A stretch of 64,000 nt of DNA from Dyadobacter sediminis (lineage in GTDB: Bacteria > Bacteroidota > Bacteroidia > Cytophagales > Spirosomataceae), in the NCBI RefSeq assembly GCF_005860765.1, contig NZ_VCEI01000025.1, positions 1,116,001 to 1,180,000 on the forward strand. The letters are read 5' to 3'. Positions within the stretch are counted from its first letter, which is position 1, and each line of letters opens with the position of its first letter. Shown piece after piece: positions 37,140-45,528 of this stretch. The notes beneath the pieces are model-generated. The model saw nothing but the letters and a program-made list of their open reading frames with translations. It was not told the DNA's origin and did no database searches. Made by a program: the position numbers and the translations under genes.

Positions 37140-37665
37140 CAAAATCGTATGAGGCCCTGGAGGGGCCTCGTATAGCACTTCATTGATTTTCGCTATAAAC
37201 AGGTGGCCGCTCCGCGGCCGGGCATCCAGCTCCGGAGGAGCTTTCTGTTTGTAGAAAACAGGGGTGGTGCAATGATTTTTTGGCTCCGGAGGAGCCGCCT
37301 GGTTTCTTACATGTATGAGGAGATTTCATCAAATCTACATTTAGCACTTCATTGATTATCGCTATAAACAGGTGGCCGCTCCGCGGCCGGGCATTTAGCT
37401 CCGGAGGAGCTTTCTGTTTGTAGAAGGGGTGGAGAATGATTTTTTGGCAATTGATTTTCGCTATAAACAGGTGGCCGCTCTGCGGCCGGGCATCTAGCTC
37501 GGGAGGAGCTTTCTATTTGTAGAAAACAGGGGTGGGGCAATGATTTTTTGTCTTCGGAGGAGCCGCCTGGTTTCTTACATGTATGAGGAGGCCTCATCAA
37601 ATCTACATTTAGCACTTCATTGATTTTCGCTATAAACAGGTGGCCGCTCCGCGGCCGGGCGACAT
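37140..37665. repeat. Palindromic repeat array A
   Basis: About 525 bp built of three to four partial copies of a repeat with a period of 169 bp (copies of the GGCCGC-TCC-GCGGCC hairpin at 37205, 37374, 37473 and 37642; the middle step is shortened to 99 bp by a deletion). Each full unit carries GC-rich hairpins with 3-base loops: GAGGCCCT-GGA-GGGGCCTC (37151-37169), GGCCGC-TCC-GCGGCC, AGCTCC-GGA-GGAGCT (37228-37242, 37397-37411, degraded 37496-37510) and GGCTCC-GGA-GGAGCC (37282-37296). Flanks include CACTTCATTGATT and CGCTATAAACAGG. The open frames in it follow the repeat and are not genes. The same repeat, inverted, forms array B at about 43200-43665. Confidence 0.9.
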
Positions 37666-37755
37666 AATGCGGAGAAATTGTAATTGATCAAAGAACTAAC
37701 TTCAGCCAGCACCAAAAAGTGGATTGTAAGCACCAGCAGCAGGTTAAATGAACCT

Positions 37756-38859
37756 TTATAAATGTACAGACGCAGTTAGCCTGAATGTTTGCGTCAGCGG
37801 ACTGCCTTGCTCAACCGGAAAAAGATAGGCAAAATCAGCACTGTATTTTTTCAGGATACGAAGACCTGCTCCGGCTGTAAAATATTTCAGGTTGCCTTTG
37901 TTTTTGTTTTCTCCGAAATACCCGCCGCGTAATGCCAGAACGTCTTTATACCAGTATTCACCGCCGGCTGCCAGTGCAACTTCCTGCATTTCTTCCCTGA
38001 ATCCGCCGGGCGCATCTGTAAACGAACCCAATACACCGCTGAGCATAGGTTTGTTGTTTACGTTTAATGCATATTGCGGAGTGGGCACCATCAATTTAAT
38101 GGCATCCAGAATGAAGTTAAACCTGTGATCGCCATTTTTTGTGAAAGAAAATCCGCCGCCCACTTTCAGCGTTGTAGGAAGAAAATCGTTTGTTTCAGTT
38201 CCCTTACCGTAATTGATTTTACCGCCTACATTGGAAAGTACCGCACCCAGTGACCATGTAACCTCTTCTCCCGTTGTTTCGCTGGTGAATTGTTTACGGT
38301 AATAAACGCTCAGGTCACCGGCCGTGGTTTGTGCGTTCCGGAGTTCGATTCCATTTAATAAAACGTTTTCTGTTAACCGGGAAGCAATGTATTTCAGTGT
38401 AAAGCCCATGGAGAAGTTGTTTCCGAGCCGCCGGCTGTAAGTGCCGCTGATGGCGGACTGATTTGCTTCATAAAATCTAAAATTGGCATAAGCCGGGAAA
38501 TCAACTTCAGCATTGTTCATGTAATTGAAAGACAAAGCCACAGCTTGCCCATTTGGCAATTTCTTGTAGGCACTTCCGTAACCCTGCCACATTTCCGGGA
38601 CAACCTTGCGGAGCCATGGCAAATACGATACCGATGCACAAAAATCCTTATCGGCAAAAGAAAGTTTGGAAGCATTCCAGAAAGTGGCATTGGCATCGGC
38701 ACTCAGCGCAACGCCCGCTTCTCCCATGGCTGCACTTCTGGCATCCGGTGCACGTTGCAAAAATGATAGCTGACTTGACGGAATTCTCAGGGACTGGGCA
38801 GACAATTCAGCATTTGAAAACAGGAACAAGCAGAACAGGCCGGACGGAAGAAGCTTCAT
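37756..38859 (-). CDS. porV: PorV-family T9SS outer-membrane protein
   Basis: A 367-residue protein with a signal peptide (MKLLPSG to LSAQS; start at 38859 chosen for that reason) and the opening APDARSAAMGEAGVALSADA, characteristic of PorV/LptO/PorQ-type 14-stranded barrels (FadL-like fold). PorV binds the C-terminal signal of T9SS cargo, brings it from the translocon to the sortase and is needed for its release or attachment. It stands alone, with no porU next to it. The many cargo genes nearby fit its role, but genomes of this group can hold several PorV paralogues, so it may serve only some cargo. The symbol is given on family grounds. Confidence 0.8.
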   Translation of the reverse strand: MKLLPSGLFCLFLFSNAELSAQSLRIPSSQLSFLQRAPDARSAAMGEAGVALSADANATFWNASKLSFADKDFCASVSYLPWLRKVVPEMWQGYGSAYKKLPNGQAVALSFNYMNNAEVDFPAYANFRFYEANQSAISGTYSRRLGNNFSMGFTLKYIASRLTENVLLNGIELRNAQTTAGDLSVYYRKQFTSETTGEEVTWSLGAVLSNVGGKINYGKGTETNDFLPTTLKVGGGFSFTKNGDHRFNFILDAIKLMVPTPQYALNVNNKPMLSGVLGSFTDAPGGFREEMQEVALAAGGEYWYKDVLALRGGYFGENKNKGNLKYFTAGAGLRILKKYSADFAYLFPVEQGSPLTQTFRLTASVHL

Positions 38860-39217
38860 GGCAAAAGGGTTTAAACTGGTGAAACAGGTTCTGACAAATG
38901 AATACGGACTGAAATCTTGCAATGAAACGGTTTTTCTGAAAACGGAATATTTTTAAAGATTAGTATTATATCCAATGCAGAGAAGTAACTATTATTAATT
39001 AAATGATGATTTCTGAAACGGGGTTGATCTGTTATCCATTAAAAAGTAATTCTGGCAAGTATGGCCGGAAGTGAATGGTTCTGTTTGTACAATTGAACAT
39101 TGTGCTGTTTATAGTTCAGGCATGAACGGGCAATGGCGATAAATACCTTACTTTATCGGTGGTACTAAATTTATACTTTCAGAATCTTTACTCTGAAAAA
39201 CGTAAAACGAACATTTC
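38860..39217. other. Intergenic region, nothing assigned
   Basis: 358 bp between divergent genes (PorV-like and acetyltransferase). A short inverted repeat ACAAT/ATTGT lies near 39090-39105. No open frame with coding character. Confidence 0.4.
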
Positions 39218-39775
39218 ATGAAGACCGAAAAAGAAAAGATGCTGGATGGCGAACTCTACGTTGCCCTTGATCCGCAATTAACCGAAGAAAGAACAAGGAC
39301 GCGCCTGCTGCTTCTTGAGTTAAACAACAGCCGCGAAGACGAGCCTGAAAAAAGGATTGAAATACTGAAACAGCTGATTCCCAATGCAGGAGCAGACTTG
39401 TGGTTGCAGCCGCCGTTTTATTGTGATTACGGAAGTAATATGATTGTGGGTGAAAAAGTATTTTTCAATTTCAACTGCGTAGTGCTGGATGTTACTTATG
39501 TAAGGATCGGCAGCCGGACGCTTTTCGGGCCTAACGTTCAGATTTATACGGCAACGCATCCTATTGATCCTGTAACGAGGGCTTCGGGCGTGGAATCGGC
39601 CAAGCCGATCACAATCGGAGAAGATGTCTGGGTTGGGGGAAGTGCCGTAATCAATCCGGGCGTAACCATTGGTGACCGTTCAATTATCGGTGCGGGCAGC
39701 GTTGTAACCAAGGACATTCCGGCGGATGTATTTGCAGCCGGCAATCCTTGTCGCGTAATCAGGTCATTGGTGTAG
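39218..39775 (+). CDS. Sugar O-acetyltransferase (maltose/galactoside type)
   Basis: 185 residues, the full usual length of the Maa/LacA/NodL family. The N-terminal helical part (KEKMLDGELYVALDPQL) is followed by a left-handed beta-helix with hexapeptide repeats (for example IGEDVWVGGSAVINPGVTIG) and the acetyl-CoA site, with an expected catalytic His in TATHPIDP. It transfers acetyl from acetyl-CoA to a sugar or nodulation-type glycan; the substrate is unknown. Probably a monocistronic unit. Confidence 0.92.
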   Translation: MKTEKEKMLDGELYVALDPQLTEERTRTRLLLLELNNSREDEPEKRIEILKQLIPNAGADLWLQPPFYCDYGSNMIVGEKVFFNFNCVVLDVTYVRIGSRTLFGPNVQIYTATHPIDPVTRASGVESAKPITIGEDVWVGGSAVINPGVTIGDRSIIGAGSVVTKDIPADVFAAGNPCRVIRSLV

Positions 39776-39850
39776 CTTTTGTCCGCCTGGTTTGTAAATG
39801 AGGTATATCGTTTCCTGCAACCACAAGCTTTTTAATATTGGAGCTGCATA

Positions 39851-39880
39851 TTGGAAAACCAGAAAATTATTTTACATTTG
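39851..39880 (+). promoter_or_regulatory. Promoter of ohr
   Basis: TTG at 39851-39853, a 19-base spacer and TACATTTG at 39873-39880 exactly fit the Bacteroidota sigma-A consensus TTG-N17-23-TAnnTTTG. Transcription should start near 39887, inside the operator that follows. Confidence 0.78.
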
Positions 39881-39908
39881 TATCGCATACGATATAATCG
39901 TAAACGAT
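39881..39908. promoter_or_regulatory. Tandem palindromes, probable OhrR operator
   Basis: Two adjacent palindromes, TATCG-CATA-CGATA (39881-39894) and ATCGT-AA-ACGAT (39897-39908), share the core ATCGT/ACGAT and cover the expected start site of the ohr transcript. A repressor bound here would block initiation. OhrR is encoded two genes' distance downstream, so autoregulation through one transcript is likely; not proven by sequence alone. Confidence 0.72.
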
Positions 39909-39923
39909 AAAAAAGCTATTAAA

Positions 39924-40343
39924 ATGGAAGCATTGTATCAAACGACCGTTGCAGTAACCGGCGGGCGTAACGGAAAAGTCAGAAGTGAAGACGGCGTGCT
40001 CGAACTGGAAGTGCGTACACCAAAGGAACTGGGTGGAAAAGAAGGTTATACTAATCCTGAACAATTATTTGCGGCAGGTTATGCGGCTTGTTTCGACAGC
40101 GCATTGAACCTGATTATGAATCGGGAAAAAGTAAAACCTGCATCTCCATCCACGGTGAAAGCTACCGTTGCATTGAAGTCCAATGGTGCAGGCGGATTTG
40201 TACTGGGCGTTGTTCTGGCTGTGAACATACCCGGAATTGAAAAAGCCCAGGCACAGGAACTTGTTGAAAAAGCGCATGTGGTATGTCCGTATTCCAATGC
40301 AACACGCGGAAACATTGAAGTACAGCTGGAAGTCATTGAATAA
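39924..40343 (+). CDS. ohr: Organic hydroperoxide resistance protein Ohr
   Basis: 139 residues, typical for the OsmC/Ohr family. The two peroxidatic/resolving cysteines are Cys56 (YAACFDSAL) and Cys121 (VVCPYSNATRG), with an Arg near residue 20 as in the active site. It reduces organic peroxides with lipoyl-type thiols in the cytosol. The start at 39924 (MEALYQTT) is chosen as it opens the conserved part; the frame extends 42 codons upstream into the promoter and operator. It is followed after 44 bp by ohrR. Confidence 0.95.
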   Translation: MEALYQTTVAVTGGRNGKVRSEDGVLELEVRTPKELGGKEGYTNPEQLFAAGYAACFDSALNLIMNREKVKPASPSTVKATVALKSNGAGGFVLGVVLAVNIPGIEKAQAQELVEKAHVVCPYSNATRGNIEVQLEVIE

Positions 40344-40387
40344 ATTGCATTTAACCAGGCTTAGTGCATAAAAAAAGGATTAAAAGC

Positions 40388-40822
40388 ATGGAAACAGATG
40401 AATTTCTGAAACTGGAAAACCAGTTGTGTTTCCCGCTTTATGCAGCATCCAGGCTGGTAACCAAATGTTACCAGCCTGTTCTGGATGAAATGGGACTTAC
40501 TTATCCGCAGTATCTGGTTTTGCTGGTATTATGGGAAAAAGATTCGGTAAACCTGCGCGTGCTTTCCGGGAAACTGCAGTTGCAATCCAACACGCTGACG
40601 CCCTTGCTGAAGCGGATGCAGGAAATGGATCTTGTCAATCGGGTGCGTTCCGAGCAGGACGAACGAAGTATTATCATTTCACTGACGGAAAAAGGGCAGA
40701 AGTTAAAGTCCGGAGCACCTGAAATGCAAAACCGTTTGGCCAACAGCATCGGCATTACGGAGGAAGAAGGAAAAGTTTTGCACGGTCTGCTTTATAAACT
40801 GATCGAGAACCTGAAAGCCTGA
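40388..40822 (+). CDS. ohrR: MarR-family peroxide sensor OhrR
   Basis: 144 residues with a MarR winged helix (recognition helix in LQLQSNTLTPLLKRM, wing DERSIIISLT). The redox-sensing Cys is at position 14 (NQLCFPLYA), where OhrR proteins carry it, with Tyr18 nearby. Oxidation of this Cys by organic peroxide releases the DNA and de-represses ohr. It lies 44 bp behind ohr, so both are probably controlled by the operator at 39881-39908. Confidence 0.92.
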   Translation: METDEFLKLENQLCFPLYAASRLVTKCYQPVLDEMGLTYPQYLVLLVLWEKDSVNLRVLSGKLQLQSNTLTPLLKRMQEMDLVNRVRSEQDERSIIISLTEKGQKLKSGAPEMQNRLANSIGITEEEGKVLHGLLYKLIENLKA

Positions 40823-40854
40823 AACAGGTTTGGTTCTGGCTGAGACCGGATTGT

Positions 40855-41112
40855 TTGATTTCTGATTTTACCCATTTTTACGGTTTCATAAAATCGTCCG
40901 AAAATCGGGAGGCGGAAATAACTTCGGAAATGTTTCCTGCATTGCAGGAATGGCACAGGCAGGTAAATGCCAACATGCCTGAACCCATGCGGATTATTAT
41001 AGAAAAGAGTGGCTTTACGGATAATGTTCTTAATTATTACTCAAATAAAAAGCGTGTAGAATCCAAACTCCGATTTCAGGAATTTACCTTTCCAATGTTT
41101 CAGGCGAGGTAG
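40855..41112 (+). CDS. Possible small hypothetical protein
   Basis: 85 codons starting at TTG and directly following ohrR; soluble, no recognised family. The lack of an ATG start and of a clear ribosome site makes it uncertain. An internal ATG near 40930 would give a shorter product. Confidence 0.35.
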   Translation: MISDFTHFYGFIKSSENREAEITSEMFPALQEWHRQVNANMPEPMRIIIEKSGFTDNVLNYYSNKKRVESKLRFQEFTFPMFQAR

Positions 41113-41267
41113 AATCAGGATTTTAAAGGTTTAAAAAGCAGAAATAATGAAGTGCCGGCAAATTTATGAGAGCGTTTCAGCATAATTGGAACACTTTTGG
41201 ATGAATTTAAAATCATTATAAAATATCCAGTTCTGAATGAACGACGGATAAATCTGAAAGTTACCTG

Positions 41268-42044
41268 ATGAAAATTGCTACTTACAATATTAACGGTATG
41301 AACGCCCGCCTGCCGGTACTGCTTCGGTGGCTTGCTGAAACAAAACCGGATGTAGTTTGTCTGCAGGAGCTCAAAGCACCGCAGGAAAAGTTTCCTGAAA
41401 AGGAGTTGTTCAATGCAGGCTACCATGCAATCTGGCATGGACAAAAAAGCTGGAACGGAGTTGCCATTTTGGCAAAGGGAAAAGAAATTCGACAGGTTCA
41501 AAATGAACTTCCGGGGGATGAAAATGACGACCAGAGCCGGTACATAGAAGCAGTTGTCGATGAGAAACGGATTGGCTGTCTTTATTTACCAAACGGCAAT
41601 CCGGCACCCGGGCCGAAATTCGATTACAAGCTGCAATGGTTTGAAAGGCTGAAAGCACATGCTGCCTACTTGCTCGCCGAAGAAATGCCTGTCATTCTTG
41701 CGGGAGATTTCAATGTCATTCCTACGGAAATGGATGCGTATAAACCCGAACGCTGGCTGAAAGATGCCTTGTTTCTGCCTGAAACGCGTGCAGCTTTCAA
41801 GGAACTTGTGGATCAGGGATGGACGGATGCCTTGCGGAAACTGCATCCGGATGAAACCATTTACACTTTCTGGGATTATTTCCGGGATGCGTACAGGCGC
41901 AATGCCGGCTTGCGCATTGATCATTTTCTGCTGAGTCCGTTATTGGCAGAACGCCTTACGGCTGCGGGTGTAGACAGTCAGGTGCGGGGTTGGGAAAAGA
42001 CCAGCGACCATGCGCCGGTTTGGATTGAACTGTCAGATGACTAA
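41268..42044 (+). CDS. xth: Exodeoxyribonuclease III
   Basis: 258 residues of the EEP (exonuclease-endonuclease-phosphatase) family. Catalytic and metal-binding residues are visible: Asn7 (YNINGMN), Glu34 (CLQELK), Asp147/Asn149 (AGDFNVI) and Asp247/His248 (TSDHAPV). Length matches the usual AP endonuclease/3'-exonuclease. It repairs abasic sites and 3' blocks in DNA; its place near the peroxide genes is consistent with oxidative stress but may be chance. Confidence 0.95.
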   Translation: MKIATYNINGMNARLPVLLRWLAETKPDVVCLQELKAPQEKFPEKELFNAGYHAIWHGQKSWNGVAILAKGKEIRQVQNELPGDENDDQSRYIEAVVDEKRIGCLYLPNGNPAPGPKFDYKLQWFERLKAHAAYLLAEEMPVILAGDFNVIPTEMDAYKPERWLKDALFLPETRAAFKELVDQGWTDALRKLHPDETIYTFWDYFRDAYRRNAGLRIDHFLLSPLLAERLTAAGVDSQVRGWEKTSDHAPVWIELSDD

Positions 42045-42084
42045 ATCTGGAAACTGCTAAAATTGATAAATCTGCAATTTACGG

Positions 42085-43026
42085 TTAATCATGAACTGCA
42101 TCAGGAATGTCAATTTCTTCCGGCTTACTTTTCAAACGGGGTCCGATAAGCAAAAGCATATAGATAATAATACCGATTGCGTAGCTGATAATAGTCCCGG
42201 CCATTTTATAATCATTTCTGGATTCGTAAGATTTGGTTCTGGGTTGAAGGATTACAAAATCATTGGTTACGCGTTTCCTTAATGCATACTGAATGGCTAT
42301 CCGGAAATTTTCCCGGTCGTAAGATGCGGGTTTGTGTTCAAAATGATCGAGATTGGAAAAATCATAATGCTGCATTTTGACAATACATTCTTCCAGAAAT
42401 GCCTTGAAACGTTTTTCCTTGTTAGCATTGCTGCCCCAGTTGCTTATCTGCTTGTTAAATTTAACGCCATACCAGTAAAGCGGTGTCATGGTAATTGGCT
42501 GGGTTTTATGAGTCAGAATGGGATTTGCAAAATATATATCTATTTCAAGCTTTTCATTATACCGTCCCATTGTCCGGAATGCGGAATGTACACCTCCAAT
42601 ATATTTGTATACAGAAAACTGTTTGATCCGATAATACCTTACACGCTCATGTTTGCGGATATCTTTGACAGTTTGAAGTTCAAGCAATTTTCCGGTATGG
42701 GTAGTCAGGAAATGTTGAGAAAAAGCAAGCATGGCTGTAATCGTTATCCAGCCTAAAACCTGCATTTGCCAGCTGCCTTTGTCGTTGTCTTTCTTGAAAG
42801 TGAATGCATTGAACCACGGTCTGAGCCATATCAATACAGGTATCCACGGAAAAATCAAAGGAATCCAGATATTCCAAAGATCTTCATCCAGTTCCAGAAT
42901 CGGGTATTTGCCCAAAAAGAATAACCATCTTGTAAAGCTCAGTAAAATCACGGAACTCCATGCAGAAAGGGAAAATGCCGGTAGAACGTGTTTGAGTTTC
43001 GTTATATAGTTTTCACTGATCCGCAT
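42085..43026 (-). CDS. Membrane protein resembling the N-terminal part of Bacteroidota rhomboid proteins
   Basis: 313 residues with hydrophobic segments at about 20-40, 52-70, 88-108 and 275-295. The opening (RWLFFLGKYPI, EDLWNIWIPLIFPWIPVLIWLRP) and the soluble part with TGKLLEL and KYIGGVHS-like text look to me like the N-terminal region of Bacteroidota rhomboid intramembrane proteases. No rhomboid core (GxSG, His) is present; a single final helix replaces it. The resemblance is from memory, so confidence is moderate. It is not a truncation at the DNA level, since the frame ends cleanly. Confidence 0.55.
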   Translation of the reverse strand: MRISENYITKLKHVLPAFSLSAWSSVILLSFTRWLFFLGKYPILELDEDLWNIWIPLIFPWIPVLIWLRPWFNAFTFKKDNDKGSWQMQVLGWITITAMLAFSQHFLTTHTGKLLELQTVKDIRKHERVRYYRIKQFSVYKYIGGVHSAFRTMGRYNEKLEIDIYFANPILTHKTQPITMTPLYWYGVKFNKQISNWGSNANKEKRFKAFLEECIVKMQHYDFSNLDHFEHKPASYDRENFRIAIQYALRKRVTNDFVILQPRTKSYESRNDYKMAGTIISYAIGIIIYMLLLIGPRLKSKPEEIDIPDAVHD

Positions 43027-43199
43027 AAACGAAATGACAGGTGTAAAGTCAGATTTTACATTCAGTTAAGACAGAACGGTCTCAATAATACCCGTAAGTC
43101 ACCTGCTACTTCGTGATTTTAGAATTAGACAATGGCTAAAATCAGTTGAAGTTTATTTTGATAATAAGTCATTTTTCCGACATGCACTTCATCAAACGA

Positions 43200-43665
43200 C
43201 AACAGCAAAACAAAGCGGATTCTGCAAGTTGCTTCGGCGAGCATTCTTGAATAACAAATGTTAGAAAGGAGGCTCCTCTGGAGCCAAAAAATGCCATTGC
43301 CTACATTTGCGGCTACAAACAGAAAGCTCCTCCGGAGCATATGCTTGGCCGCAGAGCGGCCTCCTGCTTCTAGCAAAACAACACTGATTTTGCACGTGGC
43401 CCTGGCGGGGCCTCCTGAAATGTATGCTAAAAAGGAAGCTCCTCTGGAGCCAAAAATACCCTTTGCTACATTTGCGGCTACAAACAGAAAGCTCCTCCGG
43501 AGCAGATGCTTGGCCGCAGAGCGGCCTCCTGCTTCTAGCAAAACAATACCTATTATGCACGTGGCCCCGGCGGGGCCTCCTGAAACGTACGCTGAAAACG
43601 AGGCTCCTTCATCTAAATAACAAACACCATTTTTGTTTTCTACAAACAGCAAGTCAATACCACCA
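43200..43665. repeat. Palindromic repeat array B (inverted relative to A)
   Basis: Two complete copies (period about 165-166 bp; first hairpins at 43271 and 43437) with decayed copies at both ends. Each copy has four hairpins: (G/A)GCTCC-TCT-GGAGCC, AGCTCC-TCC-GGAGC, GGCCGC-AGA-GCGGCC and GGCC(C/T)-GGC-GGGGCC. Order and flanks are the reverse complement of array A; a 25-base block around the second hairpin is identical in both (43314-43338 and 43479-43503 against 37229-37253). The long open frames over the array on both strands arise because the period is close to a multiple of three and are not real genes. It lies between the 5' end of the membrane protein gene and the 3' end of the OmpA-like gene. 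Confidence 0.9.
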
Positions 43666-43673
43666 ATCTGTAC

Positions 43674-44336
43674 TTACTTCAGTTCACCCTTTTCTGCATC
43701 CTTTTTCATTTCTTCGTTCGCATAAATGGCGAGTTCAACGCGACGGTTTTTTTCACGGTTTGCTTCGCTGTCATTGGGGAATTTTGGCTGTGCTTCGCCA
43801 TACCATTTGGTTTTAAGCCGCGATGAAGGCAGATTTTGCGATTCCAGATACGAGGAAACTGCTTCTGCACGACGCTCCGATAATTTCATGTTGTATTTAT
43901 CAGAGCCGGTATCATCCGTATGTCCTTCCAGCAGAATCTGGGTATCTTCGTATTTACTCAGGATTCCTGCTACTTTTTGCAGTTCCTGTCTGGCATCTTC
44001 ACTCAGATCGGAAGAATTCAGTTTGAAAAGCAGGCCTGAGTTGAAAGTCAGGTTAATGCCTTCGCCGACTCTTTCTACAGTAGCATCCGGAATGGCCTCT
44101 TTCAATTCCTGCGCCTGTTTATCCATATGCCTGCCGATAAGGTACCCGGCCGAACCTCCGACAGCAGCGCCGATCAAAGCACCGATCACACTGTTTTTTC
44201 CGGTCAGTTCACCAACTGCGGCACCGGCTGCGGCTCCGCCGGCTACACCGATACCTGTTCCTTTTTGTGTGTTGTTCAAACTTTTACAGCCAATCATGAA
44301 GGCCAGTACTACGATTATCAAGCTATTTTTTTTCAC
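43674..44336 (-). CDS. OmpA-family lipoprotein (YiaD-like)
   Basis: 220 residues with a lipobox (MIGC, Cys17), a glycine-zipper segment (about 27-65, GIGVAGGAAAGAAVG), and an OmpA-type peptidoglycan-binding domain (about 95-205: NSSDLSEDA, LEGHTDDTG, LSERRAEAV, NRRVELAI). It anchors the outer membrane to the cell wall. It is downstream of a TPR protein gene by 27 bp, probably one transcript. Confidence 0.92.
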   Translation of the reverse strand: MKKNSLIIVVLAFMIGCKSLNNTQKGTGIGVAGGAAAGAAVGELTGKNSVIGALIGAAVGGSAGYLIGRHMDKQAQELKEAIPDATVERVGEGINLTFNSGLLFKLNSSDLSEDARQELQKVAGILSKYEDTQILLEGHTDDTGSDKYNMKLSERRAEAVSSYLESQNLPSSRLKTKWYGEAQPKFPNDSEANREKNRRVELAIYANEEMKKDAEKGELK

Positions 44337-44363
44337 AATGCAGGTTATTTTATGTTTAATGGA

Positions 44364-45185
44364 TTATTCACAAATCATGCTCGACAACAAGTCCAGCTGC
44401 AGATTTTTAAGTCCCAGTTCAAGCGCCTTTTTTATATCTTTACAAGTCGCTTCCTTTTCTTGCTTTGTCATTCTGCCGGAAAATTCCTTGATGTCGGTTG
44501 TTACATATTTCTGCTGCATCTGCTTCAGGTGCGCCTCCGTTCTGATCTGATATATTTCGAGATCATTTTTCCCCAATTCCAGAACCTTGTCATAAGCAGC
44601 AAATGCGTCGTCATAATTATTGATCTTGATCATCATATCCCCTTTCTGAATAAAAAATAAAGGGTTTTCAGGATCCAGTTCTATGGCCTTGGTAAGATTG
44701 GTGTCCGCATCGGCAAGCATATCAAGCTGGAAATTCAGTTGTGCAAGCTGTGCAAACATCTTTGCGCGGGCTTTCAAATTTTTGTTCTTTTTAGTAAGAC
44801 CGGTGATTTTGATTAAATCCGACTTGGCATCTTCGGTACGCCCCAGATGATTGTAAGCATAACTTCTGGCATACAAAGCAGTTACATTGGTTTGCTTGCT
44901 TGCCTTGATGGCTCTGTTAGCAAAGTTTACCGCGTCTTCGTATTGTTTAAGGCCGTTGGAGGCAACCGCAACTCCGATATTGCCGTCAATTTTGGCATCT
45001 TTGGCCGAACAATCTTTAAGAACTTTTGTAAAAGTATCCAGCGCCTCCTGATATTGTCCCTGATCGTTTTGCTTGTTGCCGGCCTGAATTTGTTTGAAAC
45101 ACTTATTGGAGGTTGTCAGCAGTTGCTGCGCCGGGACAGAAAGCGGTAGCAGCATTGCAAAAAACATAAAAGCTTTTTTCGTCAT
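44364..45185 (-). CDS. Exported TPR protein
   Basis: 273 residues with a signal peptide (cleavage near VPAQQ) and several tetratricopeptide repeats (about 25-215, with patterns such as NGLKQYEDAVNFANRAI). Start at 45185 chosen as it opens the signal peptide. TPR proteins mediate protein contacts; the operon with the OmpA-like gene suggests an envelope role. Confidence 0.85.
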   Translation of the reverse strand: MTKKAFMFFAMLLPLSVPAQQLLTTSNKCFKQIQAGNKQNDQGQYQEALDTFTKVLKDCSAKDAKIDGNIGVAVASNGLKQYEDAVNFANRAIKASKQTNVTALYARSYAYNHLGRTEDAKSDLIKITGLTKKNKNLKARAKMFAQLAQLNFQLDMLADADTNLTKAIELDPENPLFFIQKGDMMIKINNYDDAFAAYDKVLELGKNDLEIYQIRTEAHLKQMQQKYVTTDIKEFSGRMTKQEKEATCKDIKKALELGLKNLQLDLLSSMICE

Positions 45186-45528
45186 AAAATATCCATCTGA
45201 TAAAAAATACATTTTCCGGTACAAAACAGCTTGCATCCGCGCATGTTTGTATCGTTGGAACGAACACTTTAAAATAGGATGCCAGCTGTAAATTGAGGAA
45301 ATATGCTGGCCCGGATCATTCCATTTTTACCAGTGGTAATAATAAACCAAAGTCATGGAAGGGGCAAAAAAGAAAAGGTTGCAGCACAATGGAAGCGGTT
45401 AAGTTCCATTGTACAGCAACCATTTGAGGCTCGTGCAGCATGTTAGATGCGGATTTCCAGCTGCTGAACGGGAAGGTTTTTGCAATTACTTTTTTATCAA
45501 TCCGGTTATCCGGAGTTGAAATTAATTC
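45186..45528. other. Intergenic stretch without recognised element
   Basis: 343 bp between the acyltransferase stop and the TPR gene start, both on the minus strand. No terminator or coding frame is convincing. Confidence 0.4.

Noticed and set aside
37349..37615. 88-codon minus-strand open frame with repeated peptide CPAAERPPVYS
   Set aside because: It lies entirely inside repeat array A and its internal repetition follows the DNA repeat; no protein features.
37140..37665. Array A as a CRISPR locus
   Set aside because: Repeat units are about 169 bp with internal palindromes and no variable spacers of 30-40 bp; no cas genes nearby.
43125..43652. 175-codon minus-strand frame over array B
   Set aside because: It is a product of the hairpin repeat; the peptide repeats with the DNA period and matches no family.
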